This document shows positions 1 to 9,822 of a stretch of DNA of 45,425 nt, piece by piece. The stretch comes from Streptomyces sp. Ru73. GTDB taxonomy: Bacteria; Actinomycetota; Actinomycetes; Streptomycetales; Streptomycetaceae. Within the stretch, counting starts at the first letter, position 1; every line of letters begins with the position of its first letter. The stretch is from the NCBI RefSeq assembly GCF_002920575.1, contig NZ_PQSQ01000066.1, positions 1-45,425 on the forward strand, given 5' to 3'. The notes under the pieces were generated by a model. It had not been told where the DNA came from and did no database searches. It saw only the letters and a list, made by a program, of their open reading frames with translations. Position numbers and translations under genes: made by a program.

Positions 1-467
1 CAGCTCTCGGCAGACGGCCGGGCGGAGGGAGCGGGCCCCGACAGGCGGCCGGGCGGAGGAGGACGGGCCCCGGCGGGCGACACGGGGAGCGGGGGCGGCT
101 CCGGCCTCGGTGGTGGGCCACGGGCAGCGGGGACGGTTCTCGGCAGGCGGCCGGGCAGAGGAGGACGGGCCCCTGCGGGCGGCAGTGGGAAGTGGGGGCG
201 AGTCGGGTCTCGGTGGTGGGCTGCGGGGCGCGGGTGCGTGGTCGCGTGGGCGGGTGCTGGGGGCGGCGGCCGCGCGGGCGGGGCTCCGGGGCCGGCGTCC
301 GGTGCTCGTCGGCTGTCCGCGGGCCGACGGGCCTTGGCGCTCGGCCGCCGCGAGCGACACCGGGTCGAACGGTGGCGTTCGCGGCGAGGAGCGGGGGTCC
401 CGGCGTGGTGGTGATCACGTCGGGCGGGGCGGGACGGGGGCGGTCGTGCGGCCTTACGATCCGCAGC
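1..467. repeat. Degenerate ~102-bp tandem repeats in gene-free DNA
   Basis: No convincing gene lies here. Positions 43-144 and 145-246 are two diverged copies of a unit of about 102 bp that begins AGGCGGCCGGGC and later contains CTCGGTGGTGGGC. A partial third copy starts near position 9. Open frames across the block have no recognisable protein family and are typical GC-rich chance frames. The remaining stretch to 454 shows nothing I can name. Confidence 0.6.
455..460 (+). promoter_or_regulatory. -10 box of leaderless crotonase gene
   Basis: TACGAT matches the TAnnnT -10 pattern and is followed by seven bases and then the ATG at 468. No Shine-Dalgarno sequence precedes that ATG. The arrangement predicts transcription starting at or next to the start codon. 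No convincing -35 hexamer is visible. Confidence 0.5.
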
Positions 468-1217
468 ATGAAGCCTGGGCTCAGCACGCGTGTCAGCGGC
501 GGCACCGCGACCGTCACGATCAGCAACCCCGCCAAGCGCAACGCCATGACGGCCGACATGTGGCGCGCGGTCCCCGAGCTGGTGGAGCGGCTGGCCGCTG
601 ACCCGTCCGTACGGGTGCTGGTCCTGACCGGCGAGGGCAACACCTTCTGCGCGGGCGCCGACATCGGGTCGCTGCGGGAGTCGGGCGACGAGAACCGCGG
701 GCTCGCGCTGGCCGCCGAAGAGGCCCTCGCCGCCTTCCCCAAGCCGTCGCTGGCCGCCGTACGCGGCTACTGCGTGGGCGGCGGCAGCCAGCTGGCCGCC
801 GCCTGCGACCTGCGGTTCGCCGAGGAGGGCGCGCTCTTCGGCATCACGCCGGCGAAGCTCGGCATCGTCTATCCGGCGGCCTCCACACAGCGCCTGGTCC
901 GCCTCGTGGGCCCGGCGACCGCCAAGTACCTGCTCTTCTCCGGCGAGTTGATCGACTGCGCTCGGGCCCTGCGGTCCGGGCTGGTGGACGAGGTGCTGCC
1001 GGAAGGCGAACTGGACAAGCGGGTCGCGGACTTCTCTGCGGTGCTGGCGAGCCGGTCGCAGCTCACCCAGGCGGCGGCGAAGGAGTTCGCTGACGGCCCT
1101 GCGGACGCGGAGCGGAGCGCGTACTGGGAGGAGCAGGCGCGCGGCAGCGGCGACACCGCGGAGGGCGTCGCGGCCTTCCTGGAGCGCCGCGCGCCGCGCT
1201 TCGAGTGGACGGTGTGA
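468..1217 (+). CDS. Enoyl-CoA hydratase/isomerase (crotonase) family protein, altered active site
   Basis: This 249-residue protein has the crotonase fold. The N-terminal strand region is followed by CAGADIG (residues 61-67), the first oxyanion-hole segment, and by GYCVGGGSQLA (100-110), the second. Known hydratases use two glutamates, one in GGG-x-E-L and one in P-E-x-x-LG. Here these positions read Q108 and A129, so plain hydration of 2-enoyl-CoA is doubtful and another crotonase reaction (isomerase, decarboxylase, hydrolase) is more likely. The start at 468 is preferred because the longer frame upstream runs through degenerate repeats, and a -10 box sits seven bases before this ATG. It stands alone, convergent with the next gene. 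Confidence 0.88.
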   Translation: MKPGLSTRVSGGTATVTISNPAKRNAMTADMWRAVPELVERLAADPSVRVLVLTGEGNTFCAGADIGSLRESGDENRGLALAAEEALAAFPKPSLAAVRGYCVGGGSQLAAACDLRFAEEGALFGITPAKLGIVYPAASTQRLVRLVGPATAKYLLFSGELIDCARALRSGLVDEVLPEGELDKRVADFSAVLASRSQLTQAAAKEFADGPADAERSAYWEEQARGSGDTAEGVAAFLERRAPRFEWTV

Positions 1218-1268
1218 GCCGCAGTACGAGTCACGGGGCCGGCCCCCGCGGGGCGCGGGACTCGCTCC

Positions 1269-1380
1269 CGCTCTTCCCGGCCCGGCGGTCCGGGCCGCAC
1301 GAGGCCGACGCCCCGCGAGGCCGACGCCCGCTCTTCCCGGCCCGGCGGTCCTGGCCGCATGAAGGCCGGCGCCCCGCCTC
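1269..1380. repeat. Two 60-bp direct repeats after the crotonase gene
   Basis: The string CGCTCTTCCCGGCCCGGCGG begins at 1269 and again at 1329. The sequence after each copy also matches with substitutions (GGCCGCAYGARGCCG). The copies abut at a 60-bp period between two convergent genes. There is no sign of coding function. Confidence 0.7.
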
Positions 1381-1402
1381 ACCTTCACCCTCCCCCTCTC
1401 CG

Positions 1403-2194
1403 TCACCCGAAGGCGACGCGCTCCAGCCAGAAGTCCAGCAGCTCGGCATCGCCGATGACCTCAACCGTGCCGTCGTGCGGCGAACGCCGCCGGTAGATCG
1501 TCAGCAGCAGCTCGGTGAGCGGTCCGCGCACGGCGACCGCCGCCTTCTCGTGCGCCCGGCGCCAGCTGATGGCGTCGCCGGTCAGGTCGACCACCCACTC
1601 GGCCGCCGCCTCCGGCGCGGTGTCCGTGGCGTGGAAGTGCAGCGTGCGGCCGGGCCCGAGGAGCTCGCGCATCTCGGGGTGGTAGTCGAACATCATCGGC
1701 AGCGAACCGAGCCACAGCCACTCGTCGGCCGCGTCCAGCGCCACCTCCTCGTCGAGCTCGTACGGCACGCCGAGGGCGAGCGCCGCGTCGGCCCGGTGTA
1801 TTGCCGTCTCGTGCGCGAAGCGGCGGGCGTAGAACGCGGACCGCTGCCCCGGCACCGGCGTCCACAGCGCCGCGTCGGGCCCGGCCTCGCGCAGCGCGTC
1901 CGCGAGCTGCCCGGCGCCCTCGGCGAGCCAGCCGTCCAGCTCCTCCGGGGTCTCGCCGGCGTAACCGGAGAGGTCGCGGAAGAAGGCGTCGTCCACCGGC
2001 CCGTCGGCCCTCGTCCGCACGGTCTCCGCGGCCCAGCGCTGGGCACCGCCGAGGTGCCGCAGCAGCTGGTTGACGGTCCAACCCGGGCAGGAGGGCACCG
2101 GGGCCGCCAGGTCGGCTCCCTTGATGTGAGCACGCAACAGGTCGGTCTGCGCGACGATTTCGCCGCAGTGCCGGTCGAACGACATCCGAGTCAT
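1403..2194 (-). CDS. Maleylpyruvate isomerase family mycothiol-dependent enzyme
   Basis: The 263-residue product starts with a DinB-like four-helix domain of the mycothiol-dependent maleylpyruvate isomerase type (roughly residues 5-160), including CPGWTVNQLLRHLGGAQRW. The C-terminal part (about 170-255) resembles the MDMPI C-terminal domain. Family members use mycothiol, the actinobacterial thiol, as cofactor for isomerisation or thiol transfer; the substrate here cannot be read from sequence. A longer frame continues upstream to 2344, but the MTRMSF start fits the family and has a TACGGT box six bases ahead of it. It lies 167 bp downstream of the DJ-1 gene on the same strand, too far to assume one transcript. 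Confidence 0.85.
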   Translation of the reverse strand: MTRMSFDRHCGEIVAQTDLLRAHIKGADLAAPVPSCPGWTVNQLLRHLGGAQRWAAETVRTRADGPVDDAFFRDLSGYAGETPEELDGWLAEGAGQLADALREAGPDAALWTPVPGQRSAFYARRFAHETAIHRADAALALGVPYELDEEVALDAADEWLWLGSLPMMFDYHPEMRELLGPGRTLHFHATDTAPEAAAEWVVDLTGDAISWRRAHEKAAVAVRGPLTELLLTIYRRRSPHDGTVEVIGDAELLDFWLERVAFG

Positions 2195-2200
2195 GGCAGC

Positions 2201-2206
2201 ACCGTA
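2201..2206 (-). promoter_or_regulatory. -10 box of leaderless MDMPI-family gene
   Basis: Read on the minus strand this is TACGGT, followed by GCTGCC and then ATG. The same GCTGCC-ATG context occurs at the SCO6745-type gene at 4470 (TAACGT-GCTGCC-ATG). There is no Shine-Dalgarno sequence, which suggests a leaderless mRNA. Confidence 0.5.
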
Positions 2207-2361
2207 GACGGCACCACTGACAACGGCCCGCGGGCCGCCCGCAGGCCGCGTGGATCCGGCCGCGGCCGCACCGTGGCCGGCACCGGGCTGCCTCGGTCCG
2301 GCCGCGGCTCGCCGAACGGCATCCGTCCGGCGAGCCGTGCCCACCGGCCCTGCCGGGTCCG

Positions 2362-3006
2362 TCAGGACATGCCCTTCAGGACGAACCGGCTGCGGTCGCG
2401 CAGGGCCGCGACCACCGCGGCCGGCGCCTTCTCCGGTGAGCCGCTGTCGTACGGCGGCTGCGGGTCGTACTCGACGGCCAGCTGCACCGTCTGCGCGAGT
2501 TCATCGCCATGGAGCCGGCCCAGCAGCGTCAGACCCATGTCGATGCCGGACGAGACGCCGGCCGCCGTGACGTACTTGCCGTCGATGACGACCCGCTCCC
2601 CCGTGGGCTCGGCGCCGTACTCCTTCAGCTGGTCCAGCGCCAGCCAGTGCGACGTGGCGCGGCGGCCCGCCAGCAGTCCGGCGGCGGCCAGCAGCAGCGA
2701 GCCGGTGCACACGGAGGTCGTCCAGGTGGTCGCGGCGTCGACCGTGCGCAGCCACTCGTGGAGCGGCCCGTCGGCCATCAGGTCGCTCTGCCCGGGGCCG
2801 CCGGGCACGACCAGGATGTCGGGCGCGGTGACCTCTTCCAGGGCCGCGTCGGCGACCAGCGCGAGGCCGCCGCTGTCGTTGCGTACGGGTCCGGTGCGCT
2901 CGGCGACGAAGACGGTCTCCGAACCGGGCAACCGGCCCAGCGTGTCGTACGGACCGACGGCGTCCAGCGCGGTGAAACGGTCGTAGAGCAGGATCGCGAT
3001 CTGCAT
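2362..3006 (-). CDS. DJ-1/PfpI family protein, isonitrile-hydratase-like
   Basis: The 214-residue single-domain protein belongs to the DJ-1/PfpI superfamily. D15 in FTALDAVGPYD, the nucleophile C100 in the elbow SVCTGSLLLAAAG, and T101 match the Asp-Cys-Thr set known from isonitrile hydratase, which adds water to isonitriles to give N-substituted formamides. Substrate assignment rests on that pattern only. AAAGGAA lies seven bases before the ATG. The neighbouring GlxA-type regulator carries a paralogous domain with the same local sequence (VCTGxxLLAAAxLLxGRRATxHW), so the pair probably arose by duplication and the regulator may control this gene. Confidence 0.85.
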   Translation of the reverse strand: MQIAILLYDRFTALDAVGPYDTLGRLPGSETVFVAERTGPVRNDSGGLALVADAALEEVTAPDILVVPGGPGQSDLMADGPLHEWLRTVDAATTWTTSVCTGSLLLAAAGLLAGRRATSHWLALDQLKEYGAEPTGERVVIDGKYVTAAGVSSGIDMGLTLLGRLHGDELAQTVQLAVEYDPQPPYDSGSPEKAPAAVVAALRDRSRFVLKGMS

Positions 3007-3343
3007 GACGGGGTTCCTTTCGGCAGTGGGTCGTTGGCTCGGGAGCGGGTCGTTGGCGGTCGGCGGCCGTCACCGACGGTCGGCGGCCATCTACAGCCAT
3101 CGGCGGTTGACGGTCGGCGGTCGCGGTCGGCGGCCGGGGGTCGGCGGTCCGCGGTCGAGGGCCAGCGGTCGGCGGCCGGGGGTCGGCGGTCCGCGGTCGA
3201 GGGCCAGCGGTCGGCGGTCGGCGGTCGGCGGTCGGCAATGGTCACCCGCAGGGCCGCGGCGACCAGCAGCGGGAAGCCGACAGCGGGAGGCCGGCAGCCG
3301 CCGGGCGGGGCACCGGCGGCCGGAGCTGTGGCCGGAGCGCAGG
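3007..3343. repeat. GGTCGGC-type repeat block between the two PfpI genes
   Basis: This 337-bp gene-free stretch holds layered repeats. Two perfect 42-bp copies occupy 3125-3166 and 3167-3208, each beginning GGTCGGCGGCCGGGGG. Four perfect GGTCGGC heptamers follow at 3209-3236. Less perfect units extend left to about 3045. A 14-bp string, ACCGACGGTCGGCG (3072-3085), recurs at 44953-44966 near the other end of the window. Confidence 0.85.
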
Positions 3344-4330
3344 TCAGTGGGAGTGCGCCGGCCGGGGCGCCGGCGGGCAGTGGTGCGGCCGGTACCGGCG
3401 CCGGTACTCGGCCGGGCCGGTGCCGAGGGCACGCAGGAAGGCCCGGCGCATCGCTTCGGGGGTGCCGTAGCCGCAGCGGCGGGCGACGCGTTCGACGGCG
3501 TCGGTGGTGTCCTCCAGGAGCCGGCGCGCCGCCTCCAGCCGGACTCTGTCGACATAGCGACCTGGCGTCATGCCGACTTCGTCACGGAAGGCGCGCGCGA
3601 AGTGGCGAGGCGAGAGCCCGGAACGGGCCGCGAGCGCCTCGACGGACAGGTCGGCGGCCGGGTGCTCGGTGATCCAGTGCTGCACCTCGCGCAGCGAAGG
3701 GCGCTCCGCGGTCTGTGCGGCGAGCTGGGCGCTGAACTGCGTCTGGTTGCCGGGGCGGCGCAGGAAGACGACGAGGTGCCGGGCGACGGTCAGCGCCACG
3801 TCCCGGCCGAGGTCCTCCTCCACGAGGGCCAGCGCGAGGTCGATGCCTGCGGTGACGCCTGCGGAGGTCGCCAGGTCGCCGTCCCTGATGAAGATCGGCT
3901 CGGGGTCGACCTCGACGGCGGGGAAGCGGTCGGCCAGCGTGTCGCACATCGCCCAGTGGGTGGTGGCCCGGCGGCCGTCCAGCAGCCGGGCGGCGGCCAG
4001 CAGGAACGCGCCCGTGCAGACCGACACCTTGCGGCGCGCCCGCGGCGCATACGTACGCAGCCGGTCGACGAGCCGAGGGTCGGGGTCGCGGGTGCCCTGC
4101 CCGCCGGGCACGAGGAGGGTGTCCGGCGGCGCCGCGTCCGTCAGTGCGACGTCGGGCGCGATCCGCAGGCCGCTGGAGGCGCGTACGGGGGCGCCGTCGA
4201 GCGTGGCAGTGCGCACCCGGTAGGCGCCGGGGACGCAGTGGGCGGCGCCGGTGAAGACCTCCATCGGGCCGGTGACGTCCAGGCTCTGGACGCCGTCGAA
4301 GAGGACGACCAGTACGTCGTGCGGTGGCAT
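3344..4330 (-). CDS. GlxA family transcriptional regulator (PfpI domain plus AraC HTH)
   Basis: The 328-residue protein has an N-terminal DJ-1/PfpI domain (about 1-190), with C105 in SVCTGAFLLAAARLL. A C-terminal AraC-type double helix-turn-helix follows (about 215-315), including LSVEALAARSGLSPRHFARA and a CGYGTPEAMRRAF second helix segment. GlxA-type proteins sense a small molecule through the first domain and activate nearby genes. The likely target is the isonitrile-hydratase-like gene downstream on the same strand, although a 337-bp repeat block separates them. The MPPHDVLVVLF start is chosen because the family begins at this strand; the frame upstream to 4480 overlaps the promoter of the divergent gene. 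Confidence 0.9.
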   Translation of the reverse strand: MPPHDVLVVLFDGVQSLDVTGPMEVFTGAAHCVPGAYRVRTATLDGAPVRASSGLRIAPDVALTDAAPPDTLLVPGGQGTRDPDPRLVDRLRTYAPRARRKVSVCTGAFLLAAARLLDGRRATTHWAMCDTLADRFPAVEVDPEPIFIRDGDLATSAGVTAGIDLALALVEEDLGRDVALTVARHLVVFLRRPGNQTQFSAQLAAQTAERPSLREVQHWITEHPAADLSVEALAARSGLSPRHFARAFRDEVGMTPGRYVDRVRLEAARRLLEDTTDAVERVARRCGYGTPEAMRRAFLRALGTGPAEYRRRYRPHHCPPAPRPAHSH

Positions 4331-4443
4331 GGCCCCATCGTGGGCGCGGCGGAGCACGGCGGCAATGACGCTTTTCCCACCTTTCCTGCCATGGCGGCCG
4401 CCCGGCGGTCGTACGATTGTCCGCCCTCCCGGCCTACCAGGCA

Positions 4444-4463
4444 TACCGACGGGTCGGTAACGT
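4444..4463 (+). promoter_or_regulatory. Palindromic operator overlapping leaderless promoter of SCO6745-type gene
   Basis: TACCGAC-GG-GTCGGTA (4444-4459) is a perfect inverted repeat with a 2-bp centre. Its last two bases are part of a TAACGT box (4458-4463) that ends six bases before the ATG at 4470. The size and symmetry suit a TetR-family dimer. A protein bound here would block the predicted start site. The GlxA-type gene diverges from the other side. Confidence 0.65.
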
Positions 4464-4469
4464 GCTGCC

Positions 4470-5360
4470 ATGACCACCACGGCTTCCCCGCAGGACCGCT
4501 CCGCGCTGCCCGACCGCGCCGGACGGCACTGTCACAACGTCATCAACCCGCTGCACTCCACGGTGTACTTCTCGCCGGACTTCCCCGCCGAAATGGCCGG
4601 GCTCGGCATCGAGGACCGCAGCGTCGCCTACTTCCTCGGCCGGGCGGCCGCCATGGGCCCGGTGGGCCCCGGCGTCATCGCCGCGACGTTCTACAACTTC
4701 AAGTACGAGCTGATCGCCCGGCACATCCCGGACGCCTGGTCGGCCGTCACGCCGCGGCAGGTGCTCGACGCGCGGCTGCGCGCCGCCGACAGCACGCTGC
4801 GCCGGCTGCTGGGCGACGCGCTGGTGGAGTCCGACGAGATGGCCGAGGCGGCCCGGCTCGCGCTGCGCGCCGCCGAGGGCTGCGTACGGCACGCCCGGCC
4901 GCTGTACGCCGCGCACGCCGACCTCCCGGTGCCCGAGGCGCCGCACCTGGCGTACTGGCACGCCGCGACCCTGCTGCGCGAGCACCGCGGCGACGGGCAC
5001 CTCATCGCGCTCGCCGACGCCGGCCTGGGCCCGCTGGAGGCACTCGCCTCGCACACCGCCAGCGGCCGCGGGATGAGCACCAAGTGGATCCTGGCGACCC
5101 GCGGCTGGTCGGCCGAGGAGTGGCAGGCCGCGCGCGACGGGCTGCGCGACCGCGGCATCCTGGACGCCGAATACGGCCTGACCGAGGCCGGTACGAAGCT
5201 CCGCGCCGACCTGGAGGACGCCACGGACCGGCTGGACGCGGCCCCGTACGAGCACCTGGGCGCCGAGGGCGTGGCCCGGCTGACCGAGCTGGCCACGACG
5301 TTCACCAACACCGCGATCGGCAACGGCGCTTTCCCCGCCGACCTGTTCGGCAAGGGCTGA
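4470..5360 (+). CDS. SCO6745 family protein
   Basis: I recognise this 296-residue protein as a member of the actinobacterial SCO6745 family of unknown function. The N-terminal segment HNVINPLHSTVYFSPDF and the helical middle are typical. Residues about 190-260 (from ALASHTASGRGMSTKWILA onward) resemble a winged helix-turn-helix, so the protein could bind DNA, but no enzymatic motif is visible. There are no membrane segments and no signal peptide. The start has no ribosome binding site and sits six bases after a TAACGT box that overlaps a palindromic operator. Expression is therefore probably repressed by a dimeric regulator not obviously encoded next door. Confidence 0.85.
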   Translation: MTTTASPQDRSALPDRAGRHCHNVINPLHSTVYFSPDFPAEMAGLGIEDRSVAYFLGRAAAMGPVGPGVIAATFYNFKYELIARHIPDAWSAVTPRQVLDARLRAADSTLRRLLGDALVESDEMAEAARLALRAAEGCVRHARPLYAAHADLPVPEAPHLAYWHAATLLREHRGDGHLIALADAGLGPLEALASHTASGRGMSTKWILATRGWSAEEWQAARDGLRDRGILDAEYGLTEAGTKLRADLEDATDRLDAAPYEHLGAEGVARLTELATTFTNTAIGNGAFPADLFGKG

Positions 5361-5550
5361 GCCCGCGGCTCCCGGGAGCGGGCACAGCTCGGCTCTTCTG
5401 GGCGGGCTGAGCCCGGCTCCTCGGGGCGGGCTGAGCCCGGCTCCTCGGGGCGAGCGCAACGCGGCTCCTCAGGGCCGGCGAAGGCGGCCCCTCACGGGGA
5501 GCTGAACCCGGCTCTCCGGGGCGGGCGAAGACGGTCCCTCAGGGGCGGGC
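5352..5550. repeat. 24-bp degenerate tandem array starting at a stop codon
   Basis: About eight units of 23-26 bp run from the last codons of the SCO6745-type gene into the spacer. The first unit contains the gene's own stop codon (GGGCTGAGCCCG). Units three and four (5404-5427 and 5428-5451) are identical, start GGGCTGAGCCCGGCTCCTC and recreate the stop. Later units diverge but keep the spacing and the CTC-GGGGC core. The rest of the spacer to 5693 has only the tex ribosome binding site. Confidence 0.75.
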
Positions 5551-5693
5551 GCGGCCGTGTGCACGATGGTCCGCCCCGGGGCCGTGCCTCTTGTCACACC
5601 TGTGCGCTCCGGCCCGGGTCACGCGACAGGCCGTACCGCGACCCTGCACAATGCAGGCTCAAGCACAGCGCGAGAAGGCAGGTCGGGAGCATC

Positions 5694-8141
<2,448 letters not shown>

Positions 8142-8148
8142 ACCAGTA

Positions 8149-8188
8149 GGCGGCGCCGCGCCGACCCGAGAGGCGGCGCGGCGCCGCC
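8149..8188 (+). terminator. GC hairpin after tex
   Basis: GGCGGCGCCGCGCC (8149-8162) and GGCGCGGCGCCGCC (8175-8188) are perfect 14-bp complementary arms around a 12-base loop, starting eight bases after the tex stop. There is no T-tract, so it would be an I-shaped hairpin of the kind common in actinobacteria. Confidence 0.7.
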
Positions 8189-8285
8189 GCACGAATGACG
8201 GCGGGCGGTCGGAGCCTACGTACGCTCCGGCCGCTCGCCTACTCGTATGTCCGGCCCTGGGCATACGGGGGCTGCGGCTCCCCGG

Positions 8286-8382
8286 CCCCGGGGGCAGCGC
8301 CCTGCGCCGCCCCCGTAGGCAGCGCCTTGTGTCGCCCCGTAGGCAGCGTGGCGTGCCGCCTCCGTAGGCAGGCGCGGCGTCG
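8286..8382. repeat. 24-bp tandem units downstream of tex
   Basis: Three consecutive 24-bp units begin at 8311, 8335 and 8359 and share CCCCGTAGGCAG. A diverged 25-bp copy lies at 8286-8310. The array sits between tex and the convergent MarR gene and is outside the coding frame of either. Confidence 0.75.
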
Positions 8383-8408
8383 GCCTCGTTCCTCCTGCCC
8401 GGCGTACC

Positions 8409-8990
8409 TCACTCCTGTCCCACGTGCGTCAGCCGGTCGTCGCCGAGACGGTGCTGGACGTCTCTCAGGAGACCGCGGAGCAGCTCGGTCAGCTGCTCCT
8501 GCTTGTCGGCGTCGAGGCCGTCGAGGAGCTCGGCTTCCCGGTGCAGCACCTGGTCCACGGTGGCCTCGACGACCTCGTGCCCGGTGGCGGTCAGCGTGAC
8601 CTCCACGGTGCGCGGCCGCCCCTGCGCGGGCCGCCGGACGACCAGGTCCTCCCGTTCCGCGCGGGCCACGCGTTGCGAGACGGCGCCCGCGGTGACCATG
8701 CAGCGGCGGCCGATCTCGCGGGTGCTGAGCGTGTAGGGCGGGCCGCTCCGCCGCAGGACGCTGAGCAGGTCCAGGGTGGCGGTGTCCACGCCGGCCCGGG
8801 CGAGGGTCCGGCGCCGGTCGTCGCCGAAGAGCTTGGCCAGCTGCCAGATGCTCGTGACGATCCCGATGGAGGCGACGGGCGTGCCCGGGCGCTCGCGCTC
8901 CCAGGCCGCGGCGATGTCGCGTACCGGGTCGGACGGCACCCTGCCCTCCGGCCGGCCGTCCCCGGCCTCCCCCTTCGCTTCGCTTGCCAC
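8409..8990 (-). CDS. MarR family transcriptional regulator
   Basis: The 193-residue protein carries a MarR-type winged helix, roughly residues 65-135. The recognition region is LSTREIGRRCMVTAGAVSQR, followed by a wing ending in RPRTVEVTLTATGHE. The C-terminal helices would form the dimer interface. GTG at 8990 is preferred: GAGGAG precedes it, while the longer frame runs backwards through the divergent SDR gene. It is divergent from the SDR gene with only 66 bp between starts, and an AT-rich palindrome lies in that gap. The simplest reading is a repressor of itself and the SDR, released by a small ligand. Confidence 0.9.
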   Translation of the reverse strand: MASEAKGEAGDGRPEGRVPSDPVRDIAAAWERERPGTPVASIGIVTSIWQLAKLFGDDRRRTLARAGVDTATLDLLSVLRRSGPPYTLSTREIGRRCMVTAGAVSQRVARAEREDLVVRRPAQGRPRTVEVTLTATGHEVVEATVDQVLHREAELLDGLDADKQEQLTELLRGLLRDVQHRLGDDRLTHVGQE

Positions 8991-9014
8991 GGTGCTCCTC
9001 CCGACTGATATGTT

Positions 9015-9034
9015 TAGCTCTAAATTTAGATCTA
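9015..9034. promoter_or_regulatory. MarR operator between divergent MarR and SDR genes
   Basis: TAGCTCTAAATTTAGATCTA is a 20-bp inverted repeat with one mismatched pair around a perfect TCTAAATTTAGA core. It is among the most AT-rich patches of the window and lies between the two divergent starts. MarR regulators typically bind such 16-20 bp palindromes. Confidence 0.75.
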
Positions 9035-9056
9035 CATGAATGCGAGGAGCCAGCTT

Positions 9057-9776
9057 ATGCCACGCAACGTCCTGGTGACCGGCGGCGGCACCGGCATCGG
9101 CCGCGCGATCGCCCGGCACTTCGCCGAGCAGGGCGACACCGTCGTCATCACGGGCCGCCGCGGCGGCCCGCTCAAGGAGGCGGCGGACGCCCTCGGCGCC
9201 CGTCCCGTGGTCTGCGACCACACCGACCCCGAAGCGCTCACCCGGCTGCTCACCGAACTGCCCGGCACCGTCGACGTACTGGTCAACAACGCGGGCGGCA
9301 ACACCGATTTCGACACCGGGGCCGCGTCGGACCTGGCCGCGTACGCGCACGCCTTCCGCGCCAACCTCGACGCGAACCTGGTCAGCGCCGCGCTGACCAC
9401 CAAGGCCCTGGAGGAACGGCTCACGGAGGGCGGCGCGGTGGTGCACATCGGGTCCATCGCCGGCGCCCGCGGCCCCGGCGCGTACGGCGCGGCCAAGGCT
9501 GGCCTTGCGACCTGGAACATCAGCCTGGCCGACGAGCTGGGGGCACGCGGGATCACCACCAACGTCGTGGCGCCCGGCTACATCGCCGACACCGAGTTCT
9601 TCCGGGACCGGCTCACGGGCGAGCGGCGCGCTGAGCTGGTGGCCGAGACCGCCGTCGGCCGGGCCGGTTCGCCCGAGGACGTGGCGGGCACGGTGGCCTT
9701 CCTCGCCTCACCGGCGGCGCGGCACATCACGGGCCAGGTGCTGCACGTGAACGGCGGCGCGTACCGCACCCGGTAA
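9057..9776 (+). CDS. SDR family oxidoreductase
   Basis: The 239-residue short-chain dehydrogenase has the NAD(P)-binding motif TGGGTGIG (8-15), NNAG (77-80) and the catalytic set S133, Y143 and K147 in GAYGAAKAGL. The late GQVLHVNGG segment is also typical of classical SDRs. Arg residues after the second strand (ITGRRGG) favour NADPH. The substrate is unknown. ATG at 9057 is chosen because GAGGAG ends seven bases before it; an in-frame ATG at 9036 lies inside the operator region. It is paired with the divergent MarR gene and probably repressed by it. The last codons and stop are repeated downstream. Confidence 0.9.
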   Translation: MPRNVLVTGGGTGIGRAIARHFAEQGDTVVITGRRGGPLKEAADALGARPVVCDHTDPEALTRLLTELPGTVDVLVNNAGGNTDFDTGAASDLAAYAHAFRANLDANLVSAALTTKALEERLTEGGAVVHIGSIAGARGPGAYGAAKAGLATWNISLADELGARGITTNVVAPGYIADTEFFRDRLTGERRAELVAETAVGRAGSPEDVAGTVAFLASPAARHITGQVLHVNGGAYRTR

Positions 9777-9822
9777 GGGCACGCGTACCGCACCCGGTAG
9801 GCCGCGCGTACCGCACCCGGTA
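9759..9822. repeat. Three copies of the SDR gene's 3' end
   Basis: GCGTACCGCACCCGGTA, the last coding bases plus the first bases of the stop codon, occurs at 9759-9775, 9783-9799 and 9806-9822. The spacing is 24 and 23 bp, and each copy recreates a TAA or TAG stop. Confidence 0.85.

Noticed and set aside
110..601. Frames in the first 600 bp
   Set aside because: They read through degenerate repeats and shift against the crotonase frame; no conserved motif is present.
1801..2073. Plus-strand Arg/Pro-rich frame inside the MDMPI gene
   Set aside because: It is a shadow of the minus-strand coding sequence with random composition.
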